A stretch of DNA of 64,000 nucleotides from an uncultured Pelagibacteraceae bacterium. GTDB taxonomy: Bacteria > Pseudomonadota > Alphaproteobacteria > Pelagibacterales > Pelagibacteraceae. The notes beneath the pieces were generated by a model. The model was given only the letters and a program-made list of their open reading frames with translations, did not search any database and was not told the DNA's origin. A program made the position numbers and the translations under genes. The stretch lies in assembly GCA_902598655.1 (NCBI GenBank), contig CACKCQ010000005.1, positions 18,854-82,853 on the forward strand. Direction: 5' to 3'. The first letter of the stretch is position 1, and every line of letters starts with the position of its first letter. Below, one piece after another: positions 34,376 to 42,828 of this stretch.

Positions 34376-35701
34376 TTAACAGTCTAGAGTATTCTGTCTT
34401 TCCCATTTTGTAATTGGTTTGGACTTATCAAATTTTTCGTTGTCATTAAAATCTTTTAATTCCGAAGTCCTTAACTTGACGTAACTTTTAATTACTTCTT
34501 TTCCAAATGCTTTATTCATTTCTTTATTATTTTCAATTTTATCAAGAGAGTCTTTTAGTTCATTTGGTAATTTAGAAAGGTTTGGATATTTTTTATAATC
34601 CTCATACATATTACAAAAAAGAGGTTTGCCAGGATTAATTCTTTTACTTAATCCCTCTATTCCTGCAGCTAATACACTAGCTTGAAGTAAATAAGGATTG
34701 GCGGATCCATCCATAAGTCTTAATTCAAATCTTCCTGGATCAGGAACCCTTATCATATGTGTACGGTTATTTCCTGTATATGATATGCTGCTTGGAGACC
34801 ATGTGGCACCAGATTTTGTTGGTGCAGCATTTATTCGTCTGTAACTATTTATTGTTGGATTAAAAAAAGTAGATAAGGATGAAGCATGTTTCATGATGCC
34901 TCCTAAAAAGTTATAAGCTGTCTTACTAAGCCCAAGCTTATCATGTTTATCAAGAAAGATATTTTTCTTTCCTTTCCATAAAGAAATATGTGCATGACAT
35001 CCGTTACCAGTTAAATTTTCAAAAGGTTTTGGCATAAATGTTGCTCTCAAATCATGCTTTTCTGCAATAGTTTTAACCATAAATTTAAAAAAAGTGTGTC
35101 TATCAGCAGTTTTTAGACAATCTGAATAATCCCAATTCATTTCAAATTGCCCATTAGCATCTTCATGGTCATTTTGATAAGGGCCCCATCCCATTTCAAT
35201 CATACAATCACATATTTCTTTTATAAGCTCATATCTTCTCATTAATGAAGACTGGTCATAACAAGGTTTAGATTGAGTATCTCTATTATCTGCAATTGTG
35301 TTCCCATCAGGAGAAATCAAAAAATACTCACACTCCACACCCGACTTCATGCTATATCCCAATTCAGATAATTTTTTTATTTGTTTTTTTAACATCACTC
35401 TTGGTGAAGCATCGACTGGTTTACCATTCATCCATAAATCTGAAGCCAACCATCCAACTTCTTTATTCCATGGTAGTTGAATTAAACTGTCAGGATCAGG
35501 TATTGCAAACATATCAGAATCAGCTGGTGTCATATCTAGCCAAGCTGCAAATCCAGCAAATCCAGCACCATTTACTTGCATATCTTTTATTGCATGAGCT
35601 GGAACCAATTTTGATCTTAAGACACCAAATAAATCTACAAAACTTATCAAAAAATATTTAATTTTTTTTTGTTTTGAAATTTTAAATAAATTTTTTGCCA
35701 T
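34376..35701 (-). CDS. Glutamine synthetase-like ligase (gamma-glutamylamide synthetase type)
   Basis: 441 residues, in the range of GlnT/PuuA/GmaS-type ligases rather than GlnA-I (about 470). GS motifs are in order: SGVECEYFLISPDG near 120-135 with metal-ligand Glu, HEDANGQFEMNW near 178-190, GNGCHAHISLWKG near 232-244 with ATP-site His, NRTHMIRVPDPGRFELRLMDGSANPY near 312-338. It couples ATP hydrolysis to amide formation between glutamate and ammonia or an amine. A second GS-like gene (41292) lies in the mgs operon, so the two may have different amines. It is followed after one base by the DpaL-like gene. Confidence 0.78.
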   Translation of the reverse strand: MAKNLFKISKQKKIKYFLISFVDLFGVLRSKLVPAHAIKDMQVNGAGFAGFAAWLDMTPADSDMFAIPDPDSLIQLPWNKEVGWLASDLWMNGKPVDASPRVMLKKQIKKLSELGYSMKSGVECEYFLISPDGNTIADNRDTQSKPCYDQSSLMRRYELIKEICDCMIEMGWGPYQNDHEDANGQFEMNWDYSDCLKTADRHTFFKFMVKTIAEKHDLRATFMPKPFENLTGNGCHAHISLWKGKKNIFLDKHDKLGLSKTAYNFLGGIMKHASSLSTFFNPTINSYRRINAAPTKSGATWSPSSISYTGNNRTHMIRVPDPGRFELRLMDGSANPYLLQASVLAAGIEGLSKRINPGKPLFCNMYEDYKKYPNLSKLPNELKDSLDKIENNKEMNKAFGKEVIKSYVKLRTSELKDFNDNEKFDKSKPITKWERQNTLDC

Positions 35702-35718
35702 CTAATAACGTAACACAA

Positions 35719-35883
35719 TTATTTAAAAAATGATAAAAAGAAATCTTTGTAATAAATTAAATTTACACCAATAATAATTAATATCGCTATAATTACTCCA
35801 TACTTTGCTTTTGGCCATGCAAGACGTGCCATTTTGCTAGGAGTTTTATTTTCATTTTGATTATTTTCTTCAGAATTTTGCAT
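35719..35883 (-). CDS. Small single-helix membrane protein, 54 residues
   Basis: The start is placed at the ATG at 35883, giving 54 residues. An upstream in-frame ATG at 35910 would lie inside a terminator hairpin and is rejected. The N-terminal half is polar (Asn/Glu/Lys-rich, then KMARLAWPKAKYG), and a hydrophobic helix covers about 29-46 (VIIAILIIIGVNLIYY). The protein probably sits in the inner membrane with its N-terminus inside. It lies between the amtB/73-residue pair and the GS-like gene on the same strand. No family recognised; short length and lack of a clear ribosome site keep confidence moderate. Confidence 0.5.
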   Translation of the reverse strand: MQNSEENNQNENKTPSKMARLAWPKAKYGVIIAILIIIGVNLIYYKDFFLSFFK

Positions 35884-35884
35884 T

Positions 35885-35922
35885 AAAAAAAAGAGGGCAC
35901 AGTATTTCATGCGCCCTCTTAA
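35885..35922 (-). terminator. Intrinsic terminator after the amtB small-protein pair
   Basis: AAGAGGGC (35891-35898) pairs perfectly with GCCCTCTT (35913-35920) around a 14-base loop. The A run at 35885-35892 becomes a U run when transcribed leftward. It ends the amtB transcript 5 bases after the 73-residue protein stop, and the next start codon (35883) follows directly. Confidence 0.82.
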
Positions 35923-35927
35923 AAGTT

Positions 35928-36149
35928 TTAACCGTCTGTTATATTGCTTTTCCAGTCGTTAGCACTTGGTTTTTTTCTGACGATTGCATTCATCTTACCA
36001 TCTTCTTGTTTAGATGAAATAACATGCCAGCCAACCCAAATAAGAATTGCTATTATAACTAGCACTCCTTCCGAACCAACACCTGGATAGACAGATCCTT
36101 GTACCTCAGAGGCACTTAAATGATCTATCCAATTTGATACTGTTGCCAT
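35928..36149 (-). CDS. Small membrane protein co-transcribed with the Amt transporter, 73 residues
   Basis: 73 residues. A strong ribosome site (AAAGGAGGT) lies 6 bases before the ATG. A short N-terminal stretch (ATVSNWIDHLSASEVQG) precedes a Gly/Pro/Val segment and one helix at about 27-46 (EGVLVIIAILIWVGWHVISS). The tail is Lys-rich and hydrophilic. The gene starts 13 bases after the amtB stop and is closed by the terminator at 35885, so amtB and this gene form a two-gene transcript. A regulatory or assembly partner of the transporter is a reasonable inference. It is not GlnK/GlnB, which are soluble and about 112 residues. Confidence 0.65.
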   Translation of the reverse strand: MATVSNWIDHLSASEVQGSVYPGVGSEGVLVIIAILIWVGWHVISSKQEDGKMNAIVRKKPSANDWKSNITDG

Positions 36150-36162
36150 TTACATACCTCCT

Positions 36163-37563
36163 TTATCTACTGGCCGAGACTACAGCTTTTTCGTCTTCTT
36201 TAGCCTCTTCCATAATTGTATAGTCAAGTCCTGCAAGTTCTACTTCTCTTGGTATTCTTAATTTACCCATTCCGTGAAGAACTTTTGCAATTATATATCC
36301 AGGAAGCATACCTAGTACAAAAAACATTATTATTGCACCGATAAACATTCCAAGAGGATTAATTGCTGCATAATTAGTTCCATCCCACATAGCTCCAACA
36401 CTGTATCCAGATGAAGGATAACCATTTAAAACGAAACCACATATTACAAGACCAACAAATCCAGCATAACCATGAACAGCTACCGCTCCAACCGCATCGT
36501 CGATTTTATATTTTTTCTCGACCCAATAATGCATTTTGTAAGCTATAACTACTCCGATCATACCGATTATCATTGATTGTATTGGATGATATAAATCATT
36601 ACCAGCAGATGCACATATTATTCCCGCAAGTCCTGATGAATAAGTCCAGAAAGGATCTCCCTTCGAGACCACATACCCTGCTAACAACCCTCCAGATAAC
36701 GACATTAAAAAGTTCATCGTTATTCCACTAAGTGTGGTGGGAGTTAGGTAGATGTTCGTTGCAGTAAAGAAAGTTACACCTTCCATACCATATTCAGGTC
36801 CAAGATCATAAATCGGAACATTACATGCAGCGTAAAAGCCCCAAAAACCTGTATAGATTAAGAATAATCCAACAGTCACTAACCAAGGATTTCTTGGTCC
36901 AATGTTTCTTGGTTCTCCGCTAGATGAAAATTTTCCAATTCTTGGTCCTAAAACAATTAGAACACCTAAGGCAAAACCTCCGGCTATTGCGTGAATTACT
37001 CCAGAAGCATAAGCATCGTGATATCCTAATATTTTTAACATCCATCCATCAAAGTGCCATCCCCATGAAGCATCTATTGTCCAGAAAACAGATCCAATTG
37101 CAATTGCAAGTATTCCAAATGCAAAAGTAGTTATCCTTTCAATAACCGCTCCAGATACAATTGAAGCTGCAGTCCATGAAAATAATAAAAAGGCTGCCCA
37201 GAAGACACCCATTATATGATCATTAAGATTTACGGCCATCAATGCATTTGTAGGATTAGCAAGATCATTTCCACCAAATCCACCTCCAAGAACTAGACCA
37301 GTACTTTCGGTCATAATCGAAGGAGCTAATCCTGGTCCTGTTGGAAATGCCCAGTATATCCACCAACCAAAGAAAAACCATGTGACTGTTACCAGTGGTA
37401 TCAGCATTGTATTTTTCATAAGAGTGTGTTGGTGATGTTTGTAACGAGATGCTCCAACTTCATACATACAGAAACCCACGTGGATCAAAAACATAAGAAC
37501 CACAGTTACCCAATAGTAAAATTCTGTAAATAAGGTTGTGAGAGCACCTAATTGATCAGTCAT
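36163..37563 (-). CDS. amtB: Ammonium/methylammonium transporter (Amt family)
   Basis: 466 residues with about eleven helices. Twin-His pore positions are recognisable: SGVIHAIAGGFALGVLIVLGPRIGKF near 190-215 and VGAVAVHGYAGFVG near 338-352. The GWHFDGWMLKILGYHDAYASG stretch precedes the first. It conducts NH3/NH4+ and often methylammonium across the inner membrane. No signal peptide is seen at the N-terminus. It lies beside an mgs/gmaS-like methylamine operon, which supports methylammonium uptake. Ribosome site AGGAG is about 9 bases upstream of the ATG, with a candidate promoter at 37592-37620. Confidence 0.9.
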   Translation of the reverse strand: MTDQLGALTTLFTEFYYWVTVVLMFLIHVGFCMYEVGASRYKHHQHTLMKNTMLIPLVTVTWFFFGWWIYWAFPTGPGLAPSIMTESTGLVLGGGFGGNDLANPTNALMAVNLNDHIMGVFWAAFLLFSWTAASIVSGAVIERITTFAFGILAIAIGSVFWTIDASWGWHFDGWMLKILGYHDAYASGVIHAIAGGFALGVLIVLGPRIGKFSSSGEPRNIGPRNPWLVTVGLFLIYTGFWGFYAACNVPIYDLGPEYGMEGVTFFTATNIYLTPTTLSGITMNFLMSLSGGLLAGYVVSKGDPFWTYSSGLAGIICASAGNDLYHPIQSMIIGMIGVVIAYKMHYWVEKKYKIDDAVGAVAVHGYAGFVGLVICGFVLNGYPSSGYSVGAMWDGTNYAAINPLGMFIGAIIMFFVLGMLPGYIIAKVLHGMGKLRIPREVELAGLDYTIMEEAKEDEKAVVSASR

Positions 37564-37591
37564 ATTTCTCTCTCCTATTAATAGTTAATAG

Positions 37592-37620
37592 ACTCTATGA
37601 AATTTTTTTTACGCTGACAA
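37592..37620 (-). promoter_or_regulatory. Candidate sigma70 promoter for the Amt gene
   Basis: On the minus strand TTGTCA (complement of 37615-37620), 17 bases and TAGAGT (complement of 37592-37597) fit -35/-10 spacing, about 29 bases before the ATG at 37563. The sequence is in the 116-base gap after the mgs operon terminator. The -10 match is 4 of 6, hence tentative. Confidence 0.35.
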
Positions 37621-37634
37621 TTTTATTTTATTTA

Positions 37635-37669
37635 TAAAAAGTAGAAGTTAATAATTATTTTATCAACTT
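37635..37669 (-). terminator. AT-rich hairpin ending the mgs operon
   Basis: AAGTTAATAA (37645-37654) and TTATCAACTT (37660-37669) pair over 10 bp with one G-U when read leftward, with a 5-base loop. A T-rich tract (complement of 37635-37639) follows. It lies 11 bases after the stop of the 136-residue gene, a sensible place for an operon end, though the stem is weak because it is AT-rich. Confidence 0.55.
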
Positions 37670-37679
37670 GAAATTGAAA

Positions 37680-38090
37680 TTAGAATTTTAAATATGCTTT
37701 TTTAAGGTCAACCAGAGGATGATTCGGGGACATTTGAAACTTTACCAATAATTCTCTAGCTATCATATCTCTATCTTGCTGATTATTAGGTAATTTTATT
37801 TTACTTGGTATAGTTACCCAACCGTTAGCATTTCTATCGAATACAGCAGGTCTATTTTCTTCATAACCCATATGAACATCTTCTAACCAATTAAGATCAT
37901 CCCAACCCATAGCTTCTATATATTTTTTTAAAAATGGAGTGAGTCGACTATAGTCGGGCAAAAGATTAACGTCATATCGATAGCCAATTGTTTGGCCAAT
38001 CATTTTTTCTCTAGCAGTCTCTTTTTTCTTGCCTAATTGACCTTTGATCTCTTTTGATTTGACTTTTTTCTTACCTTTTTTCTTTGGCAT
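37680..38090 (-). CDS. Conserved-looking basic protein of unknown function in the mgs operon, 136 residues
   Basis: 136 residues. The first 30 are extremely Lys-rich (KKKGKKKVKSK...). The remainder is a compact domain with regular hydrophobic spacing (TPFLKKYIEAMGWDDLNWLEDVHMGYEENRPAVFDRNANGWV in two halves, then a C-terminal helix RDMIARELLVKFQMS). It begins 8 bases after the mgsC-like gene and precedes the operon terminator, so it is the last gene of the FAD-gmaS-mgsABC run. There is no signal peptide or membrane helix. I recognise no family; the basic tail could bind nucleic acid or an acidic partner. An accessory factor for the glutamate-synthase-like complex is possible. Confidence 0.6.
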   Translation of the reverse strand: MPKKKGKKKVKSKEIKGQLGKKKETAREKMIGQTIGYRYDVNLLPDYSRLTPFLKKYIEAMGWDDLNWLEDVHMGYEENRPAVFDRNANGWVTIPSKIKLPNNQQDRDMIARELLVKFQMSPNHPLVDLKKAYLKF

Positions 38091-38098
38091 ATTTGCTA

Positions 38099-39490
38099 TT
38101 AGATTTTATGGAAATCTTTAACTCCTACTGTATGATTTGTTCCTGCAAGAGGCACTTTAGCTAAAGCAGAAGCCTCCATTGTTAATGCAGCCATATCTTC
38201 TGGTTCTAGCGAGTGAATATTTGTTTTTCCACATGCTCTAGCCAACAATTGAGCCTCCAATGTCATCGCATGCAAGTAATTATACACTCTTAATGCTGCA
38301 TCATCAGGATTTAATCTTTTTCTTAATTTAGGATCTTGAGTAGCAACTCCTACCGGACATCTACCCGTGTGACAGTGATAGCAATGACCTGCGGGAACAC
38401 CCATTTCTTTTTCAAAGTTAGATTCTGGTATTTCTTTATTGCAATTTAAAGCAACCATTGCACCTGTTCCGATTGCAATTGCGTCTGCACCAAGTGCTAA
38501 AGCTTTAGCCATATCTGCTCCATCTCTAACACCACCTGCATAAATTAAAGTTACTTTTCCAGTTTTACCTACATCATCCAAAGCTCTTCTTGCTTCTCTA
38601 ATTCCAGCAATTCCTGGGATACCTGTGTTTGCAGCTGCAATGTGTGGTCCAGCACCTGTTGAACCCTCCATTCCATCAAGATAAATTGAATCTGGATCAC
38701 ATTTTGCTGCCATCCTAACATCATCATAAACTTTTGCTGCTCCAAGTTTTAATTGAATTGGTACTTTGTTTTTTGTCAATTCTCTAAGCTCTTGAACTTT
38801 TAAAGCTAAATCATCTGGACCCAGCCAATCAGGATGTCTTGCTGGAGATCTTTGATCAATACCTGCAGGTAGCGATCTCATTTCTGCAACTTGGTCAGTA
38901 ACTTTTTGACCCATCAAATGACCACCCATTCCAACTTTTTGTCCTTGTCCAATAAATACCTCAATTCCATCAGCTAGTTGTGCATGGTGTGGGTTAAAAC
39001 CGTATCTTGATTGTATGCACTGATAAAACCATTTTTCTGAATATCTTCTCTCATCTGGTATCATTCCACCTTCACCAGAACATGTTGCACTGCCAGCCAT
39101 TGTAGCACCTCTAGCTAATGCAGTTTTTGCTTCGTAAGATAAAGCTCCAAAACTCATTCCCGTAATGTAAACTGGAATATCAAGCTCAATTGGATTTTCA
39201 CATCTTGGACCAATAATAGTTTTGGTCTCACATTTTTCTCTGTAACCTTCAATAACAAATCTTGTTAATGTACCTGGCAAGAAAACTAGATCATCAAAAG
39301 TAGGTATCTTTTTCATCAAAGCCATTCCTCTCATTCTGTATCTTCCTAATTCGGCTTTGATATGAATGTCGTCCATAACTTCTGGAGTAAAAATAGCGTT
39401 GTGTCCCAACAAACTTTTGTTTCTTGAAGCTATTCCATTACCATTAGAATGTCCGTTTGATTTTCCATTACCATTTTTTTTCTTTGCCAT
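38099..39490 (-). CDS. mgsC: N-methylglutamate synthase subunit C / GlxD-like glutamate synthase FMN domain
   Basis: 463 residues. It corresponds to the central FMN-binding barrel of glutamate synthase: YITGMSFGALSYEAKTALARGA, CSGEGGMIPDERRY, PIQLKLGAAKVYDDV, DSIYLDGMEGSTGAGP, YAGGVRDGADMAKALALGADAIAIGTGAM. The Fe-S motif CYHCHTGRCPVGVATQ is near 375-390. In the N-methylglutamate pathway this subunit, with the amidotransferase and the GXGXG subunit, makes N-methylglutamate. It directly follows mgsB with no gap. The Gly/Asn/Ser-rich first 25 residues (NGNGKSNGHSNGNG) look like a flexible tail. The name assumes a methylamine role; GlxD is the neutral name. Confidence 0.82.
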   Translation of the reverse strand: MAKKKNGNGKSNGHSNGNGIASRNKSLLGHNAIFTPEVMDDIHIKAELGRYRMRGMALMKKIPTFDDLVFLPGTLTRFVIEGYREKCETKTIIGPRCENPIELDIPVYITGMSFGALSYEAKTALARGATMAGSATCSGEGGMIPDERRYSEKWFYQCIQSRYGFNPHHAQLADGIEVFIGQGQKVGMGGHLMGQKVTDQVAEMRSLPAGIDQRSPARHPDWLGPDDLALKVQELRELTKNKVPIQLKLGAAKVYDDVRMAAKCDPDSIYLDGMEGSTGAGPHIAAANTGIPGIAGIREARRALDDVGKTGKVTLIYAGGVRDGADMAKALALGADAIAIGTGAMVALNCNKEIPESNFEKEMGVPAGHCYHCHTGRCPVGVATQDPKLRKRLNPDDAALRVYNYLHAMTLEAQLLARACGKTNIHSLEPEDMAALTMEASALAKVPLAGTNHTVGVKDFHKI

Positions 39491-40345
39491 TTAAATTGCT
39501 CCTTTTTTTTCTGTAGGCTCAAGAGCATCGTAATTCCAAAGTTTTTTTCCTGCTACAACTTTGGTCATCTTAGAAACATCGAAGTTTTCTCCGATCTCCG
39601 CAACCTTTAATTTTCTTTTAAGCCAGTCTTGATCTGAATCAGTTAATTCAGCTTCGACAGCATCACTACCAAATGATCCAATTTTTCCACCTACAAAAAT
39701 TGTCCCATCATACATAGAATCTCCTAAATTTATTCCAACATCTCCAAGAATAATAATTCGCCCTCTCTGCATCATAAAACCTGTAAAAGCACCAGCATCT
39801 CCGCCAATAATTATTGTTCCACCTTTTTGATCAATTCCTGTTCTGGCACCTACGCTTCCTTTGCATATCAGATCTCCACCTCTAATTGCCGCACCAAAAC
39901 AAGACCCTGCATTTTTTTCAATTACTACTTTTCCTGCCATCATATTTTCTGCACATGACCATCCCACTCTTCCATTAATTCTAACAATAGGACCATCCAT
40001 TGATCCACACCCAAAGTAACCCAAACTACCTTCAAATATTAAATTTAATTTATTGAGAATTCCAACTCCCAAGCTATGTTTTCCCTGTGGGTTCTTTATT
40101 ACAATAGTTCCGTATCCATCTTTCATTAATTCATCAATTTTTTTATTTGCTTCACGACAATCCATGTTCTTAACGTCAATTTCAGTTCTTTTGTTAAAAT
40201 CTACATCATATGTCCCAAAGTAATAAAAATTCTCTGCCTCATCTGGATTAAAAAATTTTTGTTGTGTTTTTCCAGTTAAGACTTCTGTGTGAAGTCCCAT
40301 TGATTGAGCTTTACTTTTTTTTTCTGATGTTTTTAAATTTGCCAT
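39491..40345 (-). CDS. mgsB: N-methylglutamate synthase subunit B / GlxC-like (GXGXG domain)
   Basis: 284 residues. It is the free-standing form of the glutamate-synthase C-terminal beta-helix, visible as repeated glycine-rich turns: GSLGYFGCGSMDGPIVRINGRVGWSC, KNAGSCFGAAIRGGDLICKGSVGARTGIDQKGGTIIIGGDAGAFTGFMM, GDVGINLGDSMYDGTIFVGGKIGSFG. It is a structural partner rather than a catalyst. The start overlaps mgsA by 13 bases and the stop abuts mgsC, so the three subunits are co-translated, as expected for a complex. The methylamine role is inferred from the gmaS-like gene upstream. Confidence 0.82.
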   Translation of the reverse strand: MANLKTSEKKSKAQSMGLHTEVLTGKTQQKFFNPDEAENFYYFGTYDVDFNKRTEIDVKNMDCREANKKIDELMKDGYGTIVIKNPQGKHSLGVGILNKLNLIFEGSLGYFGCGSMDGPIVRINGRVGWSCAENMMAGKVVIEKNAGSCFGAAIRGGDLICKGSVGARTGIDQKGGTIIIGGDAGAFTGFMMQRGRIIILGDVGINLGDSMYDGTIFVGGKIGSFGSDAVEAELTDSDQDWLKRKLKVAEIGENFDVSKMTKVVAGKKLWNYDALEPTEKKGAI

Positions 40346-41274
40346 ACTTTAACTTCTCCATCGAAAGGATCATAAGTTTCGATTTCTTGTGGTAATATTG
40401 ATCTTATTGCAATTTCCTCTGACCCCATTGCAACTAAATCATCTGACTCATACAATACTAGTGGTTTTGCAGCCATTGTATCTTTCGCCATTCCCAAGCT
40501 ATCTTTTGTTGCAACAAAATAAGTAAATACCCCGTCTAAACCGACGAGAGACTCTTTCATGCCCTCTTCTAATGTAGCTCCATTTCTCATTTTTTCTGCA
40601 AGATATACAGCGATTAATTCAGAGTCACATTCTGACATAAATCTCATGCCCTTGTTTTCCAATACTCTTCTATTATTCCAATAGTTAGTTAATTGTCCAT
40701 TATGAACGACTGACACATCGCTAAAAGGATAACCCCAAAATGGGTGAGCAGATTTAATATCCACTCCCGACTCTGTTGCCATCCTAGCATGACCAATTGC
40801 ATGTGTCCCGACAACTTTATCTAAATTATATCTGTTACAAACAACTTCAGCGTTTCCTAGATCTTTAATTACTTCTAGAGATTTTCCCATAGATAATATT
40901 TCCACACCTTCAACACTTTCTATTTTTTGAGAAAATTCCATTAAATCTTTGTCATACTGAATTTCATATCGTAATGAATAAGGAAGAATTCTATCTTCTT
41001 TTATCACTTTAGCGCCTAGCTCAGAAAGATAAGAATCAACAATTTTTTTTCTTTCGTCATAAACTGATACATCTTCTTTTACTGAAGAACTTCCCTCTGC
41101 AACATTTTCACCAACCTTAAATCGCATGATGAAATTTTGACCGTCAGTTTTTCCGTATAGAGCGTATCCAGTTGAATCTTCTCCTCTATGCTTTAATGCT
41201 TGAAGCATACCTTGAAGTTCAAAACCAACGTTTGAAGTATTTCCTCTATGAATTAATCCTGCAATCCCGCACAT
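40333..41274 (-). CDS. mgsA: N-methylglutamate synthase subunit A / GlxB-like class-II amidotransferase
   Basis: 313 residues of the Ntn-hydrolase class-II glutamine amidotransferase domain. The N-terminal nucleophile Cys2 (MCGIAGLIHRG) is present. It also has LKHRGEDSTGYA, GHARMATESGVDIKSAHPFW, VVHNGQLTNYW and MSECDSELIAVYLA. It releases the amide (ammonia or methylamine) from glutamine or gamma-glutamylmethylamide. It lies 17 bases after the gmaS-like ligase and overlaps mgsB by 13 bases. This separate three-subunit arrangement is the glx/mgs pattern of methylotrophs and rhizobia, rather than the fused GltB of general nitrogen assimilation. Confidence 0.84.
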   Translation of the reverse strand: MCGIAGLIHRGNTSNVGFELQGMLQALKHRGEDSTGYALYGKTDGQNFIMRFKVGENVAEGSSSVKEDVSVYDERKKIVDSYLSELGAKVIKEDRILPYSLRYEIQYDKDLMEFSQKIESVEGVEILSMGKSLEVIKDLGNAEVVCNRYNLDKVVGTHAIGHARMATESGVDIKSAHPFWGYPFSDVSVVHNGQLTNYWNNRRVLENKGMRFMSECDSELIAVYLAEKMRNGATLEEGMKESLVGLDGVFTYFVATKDSLGMAKDTMAAKPLVLYESDDLVAMGSEEIAIRSILPQEIETYDPFDGEVKVWQI

Positions 41275-41291
41275 ATAATTTCCTTATTAAA

Positions 41292-42761
41292 TTATGGTAA
41301 ACAATCCAGATAAGTATCAAGATCCCATTGTGTTGTTGCACCCAAGAATTTTTCCCACTCATCTCGTTTGTACCAATTAAATACTTTATACATTTCATCT
41401 GGCATTGATGATTTTATTACCTCATCCTCCGCCAATCTATCTAAAGCTTCACCTAAACTTAGTGGAAGTTTTTTAACATCTTTACCAGCTTTTTGAGCTT
41501 CATATATATTTCTAGACTCAGGTTTGGCTGGTTTCATTTTTTTAGATATTCCTTCATCACAAGCTTTAAGTAATGCTGCACCTAATAAATATGGATTATG
41601 CATAGAGTCAACCGATCTATACTCGAATCTACCTGGAGCAGATACTCTTAGACCACATGTTCTATTTTGATAACCCCAGTCAGCATAAACTGGTGCCCAA
41701 AAACCTTGATCCCATAATCTTCTATATGAGTTCACTGTCGAAGAACCAATTGCTGTTAAAGCTGGCAAGTGTTTCATTATCCCTGCAATTGATTGTAATC
41801 CAATCTTTCCAGGCAATTGCATATCCTTAGTATCTGGCATGAAAGTATTAGTTCCACCGGATACATAGCTAAAGACTTCTTCTACGCCTGGAAGTTTTTT
41901 GTTACCCAATTTGTTTACTGATACTTTTCCACCTTTCCACAAAGACATGTTGGTGTGACATCCACTTGCTGAAACTCCCATAAATGGTTTAGTCATAAAG
42001 CAAGCTATAAGATTATGTTCTCTTGCTACTTGAGCACAAATTTGTCTATACGTAGATAATCTATCAGCATTTCTTAATACATTATCAAATGTCCAGTTAA
42101 GCTCTAATTGACCAGGAGCATCTTCATGGTCACCTTGGATCATATCAAGACCCATCGCTTTTGCGTATTCAATAACCTTCATAAACACAGGTCTTAATGA
42201 TTCAAATTGATCAATATGATAACAGAAAGGTTTTGAGAAACCTTGTCCAGTTGGAGTGCCGTCAGGATTTTTTGTTAACCACATCATTTCAGGCTCTGTT
42301 CCAACTCTTAATTCTAATCCATGTTTCTTTTTGAACTCATTCATGAAAATTCTAAGATTACCTCTGCAGTCACTTGTTAAATGACCACCTGGATTTTTTC
42401 TTTCTTCTCTATTTCTAAAACATGTAACAAAGACTCTTCCAACTCTCTTATCCCAAGGCAATTGAACAAAAGTTTCTGGATCAGGTATTCCTACCAATTC
42501 CATAGCTTCTGGACCATATCCAATATAATTATTATGACGATCTAAAAATAAATTTGCTGTTGCTCCATAAACCAATTGAAAACCTTTTTCCGCAGTTCTT
42601 TCCCAGTGGTCTGCTGGTATTCCTTTTCCAACAACTCTTCCAGTTACTGAAATAAATTGATAATAGATATAAGTAATTCCTAATTCGTTTATTTTTTCTC
42701 TAACCTTTTTGACGAGTTTAGCTCTACCTGGTTGGTTTACGTGTTTTTCAAGATCCGTCAT
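41292..42761 (-). CDS. gmaS: Type-III glutamine synthetase / gamma-glutamylmethylamide synthetase
   Basis: 489 residues with all GS active-site blocks: RVGTEPEMMWLTKNPDGT near 155-172, QGDHEDAPGQLELNW near 207-221, GVSASGCHTNMSLWKG near 261-276, NRTCGLRVSAPGRFEYRSVDSMHNPY near 360-385. A strong ribosome site (GGGGGAAG) precedes the ATG. The GS type with neighbouring separate amidotransferase, GXGXG and FMN subunits is the gmaS-mgsABC pattern, in which glutamate plus methylamine plus ATP gives gamma-glutamylmethylamide. Ordinary glutamine synthesis cannot be excluded by sequence reading alone. A second, shorter GS-like gene lies at 34376. Confidence 0.68.
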   Translation of the reverse strand: MTDLEKHVNQPGRAKLVKKVREKINELGITYIYYQFISVTGRVVGKGIPADHWERTAEKGFQLVYGATANLFLDRHNNYIGYGPEAMELVGIPDPETFVQLPWDKRVGRVFVTCFRNREERKNPGGHLTSDCRGNLRIFMNEFKKKHGLELRVGTEPEMMWLTKNPDGTPTGQGFSKPFCYHIDQFESLRPVFMKVIEYAKAMGLDMIQGDHEDAPGQLELNWTFDNVLRNADRLSTYRQICAQVAREHNLIACFMTKPFMGVSASGCHTNMSLWKGGKVSVNKLGNKKLPGVEEVFSYVSGGTNTFMPDTKDMQLPGKIGLQSIAGIMKHLPALTAIGSSTVNSYRRLWDQGFWAPVYADWGYQNRTCGLRVSAPGRFEYRSVDSMHNPYLLGAALLKACDEGISKKMKPAKPESRNIYEAQKAGKDVKKLPLSLGEALDRLAEDEVIKSSMPDEMYKVFNWYKRDEWEKFLGATTQWDLDTYLDCLP

Positions 42762-42828
42762 TCTTCCCCCTTTGAATTTTCAGATCAAAAAGGTAACTGA
42801 AAAAAAAACGTTTGTCTACTTAGATAAA

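Noticed and set aside
35884..35910. Upstream ATG extending the 54-residue membrane protein by 9 residues
   Set aside because: It falls within the loop and stem of a terminator hairpin and has no ribosome site.
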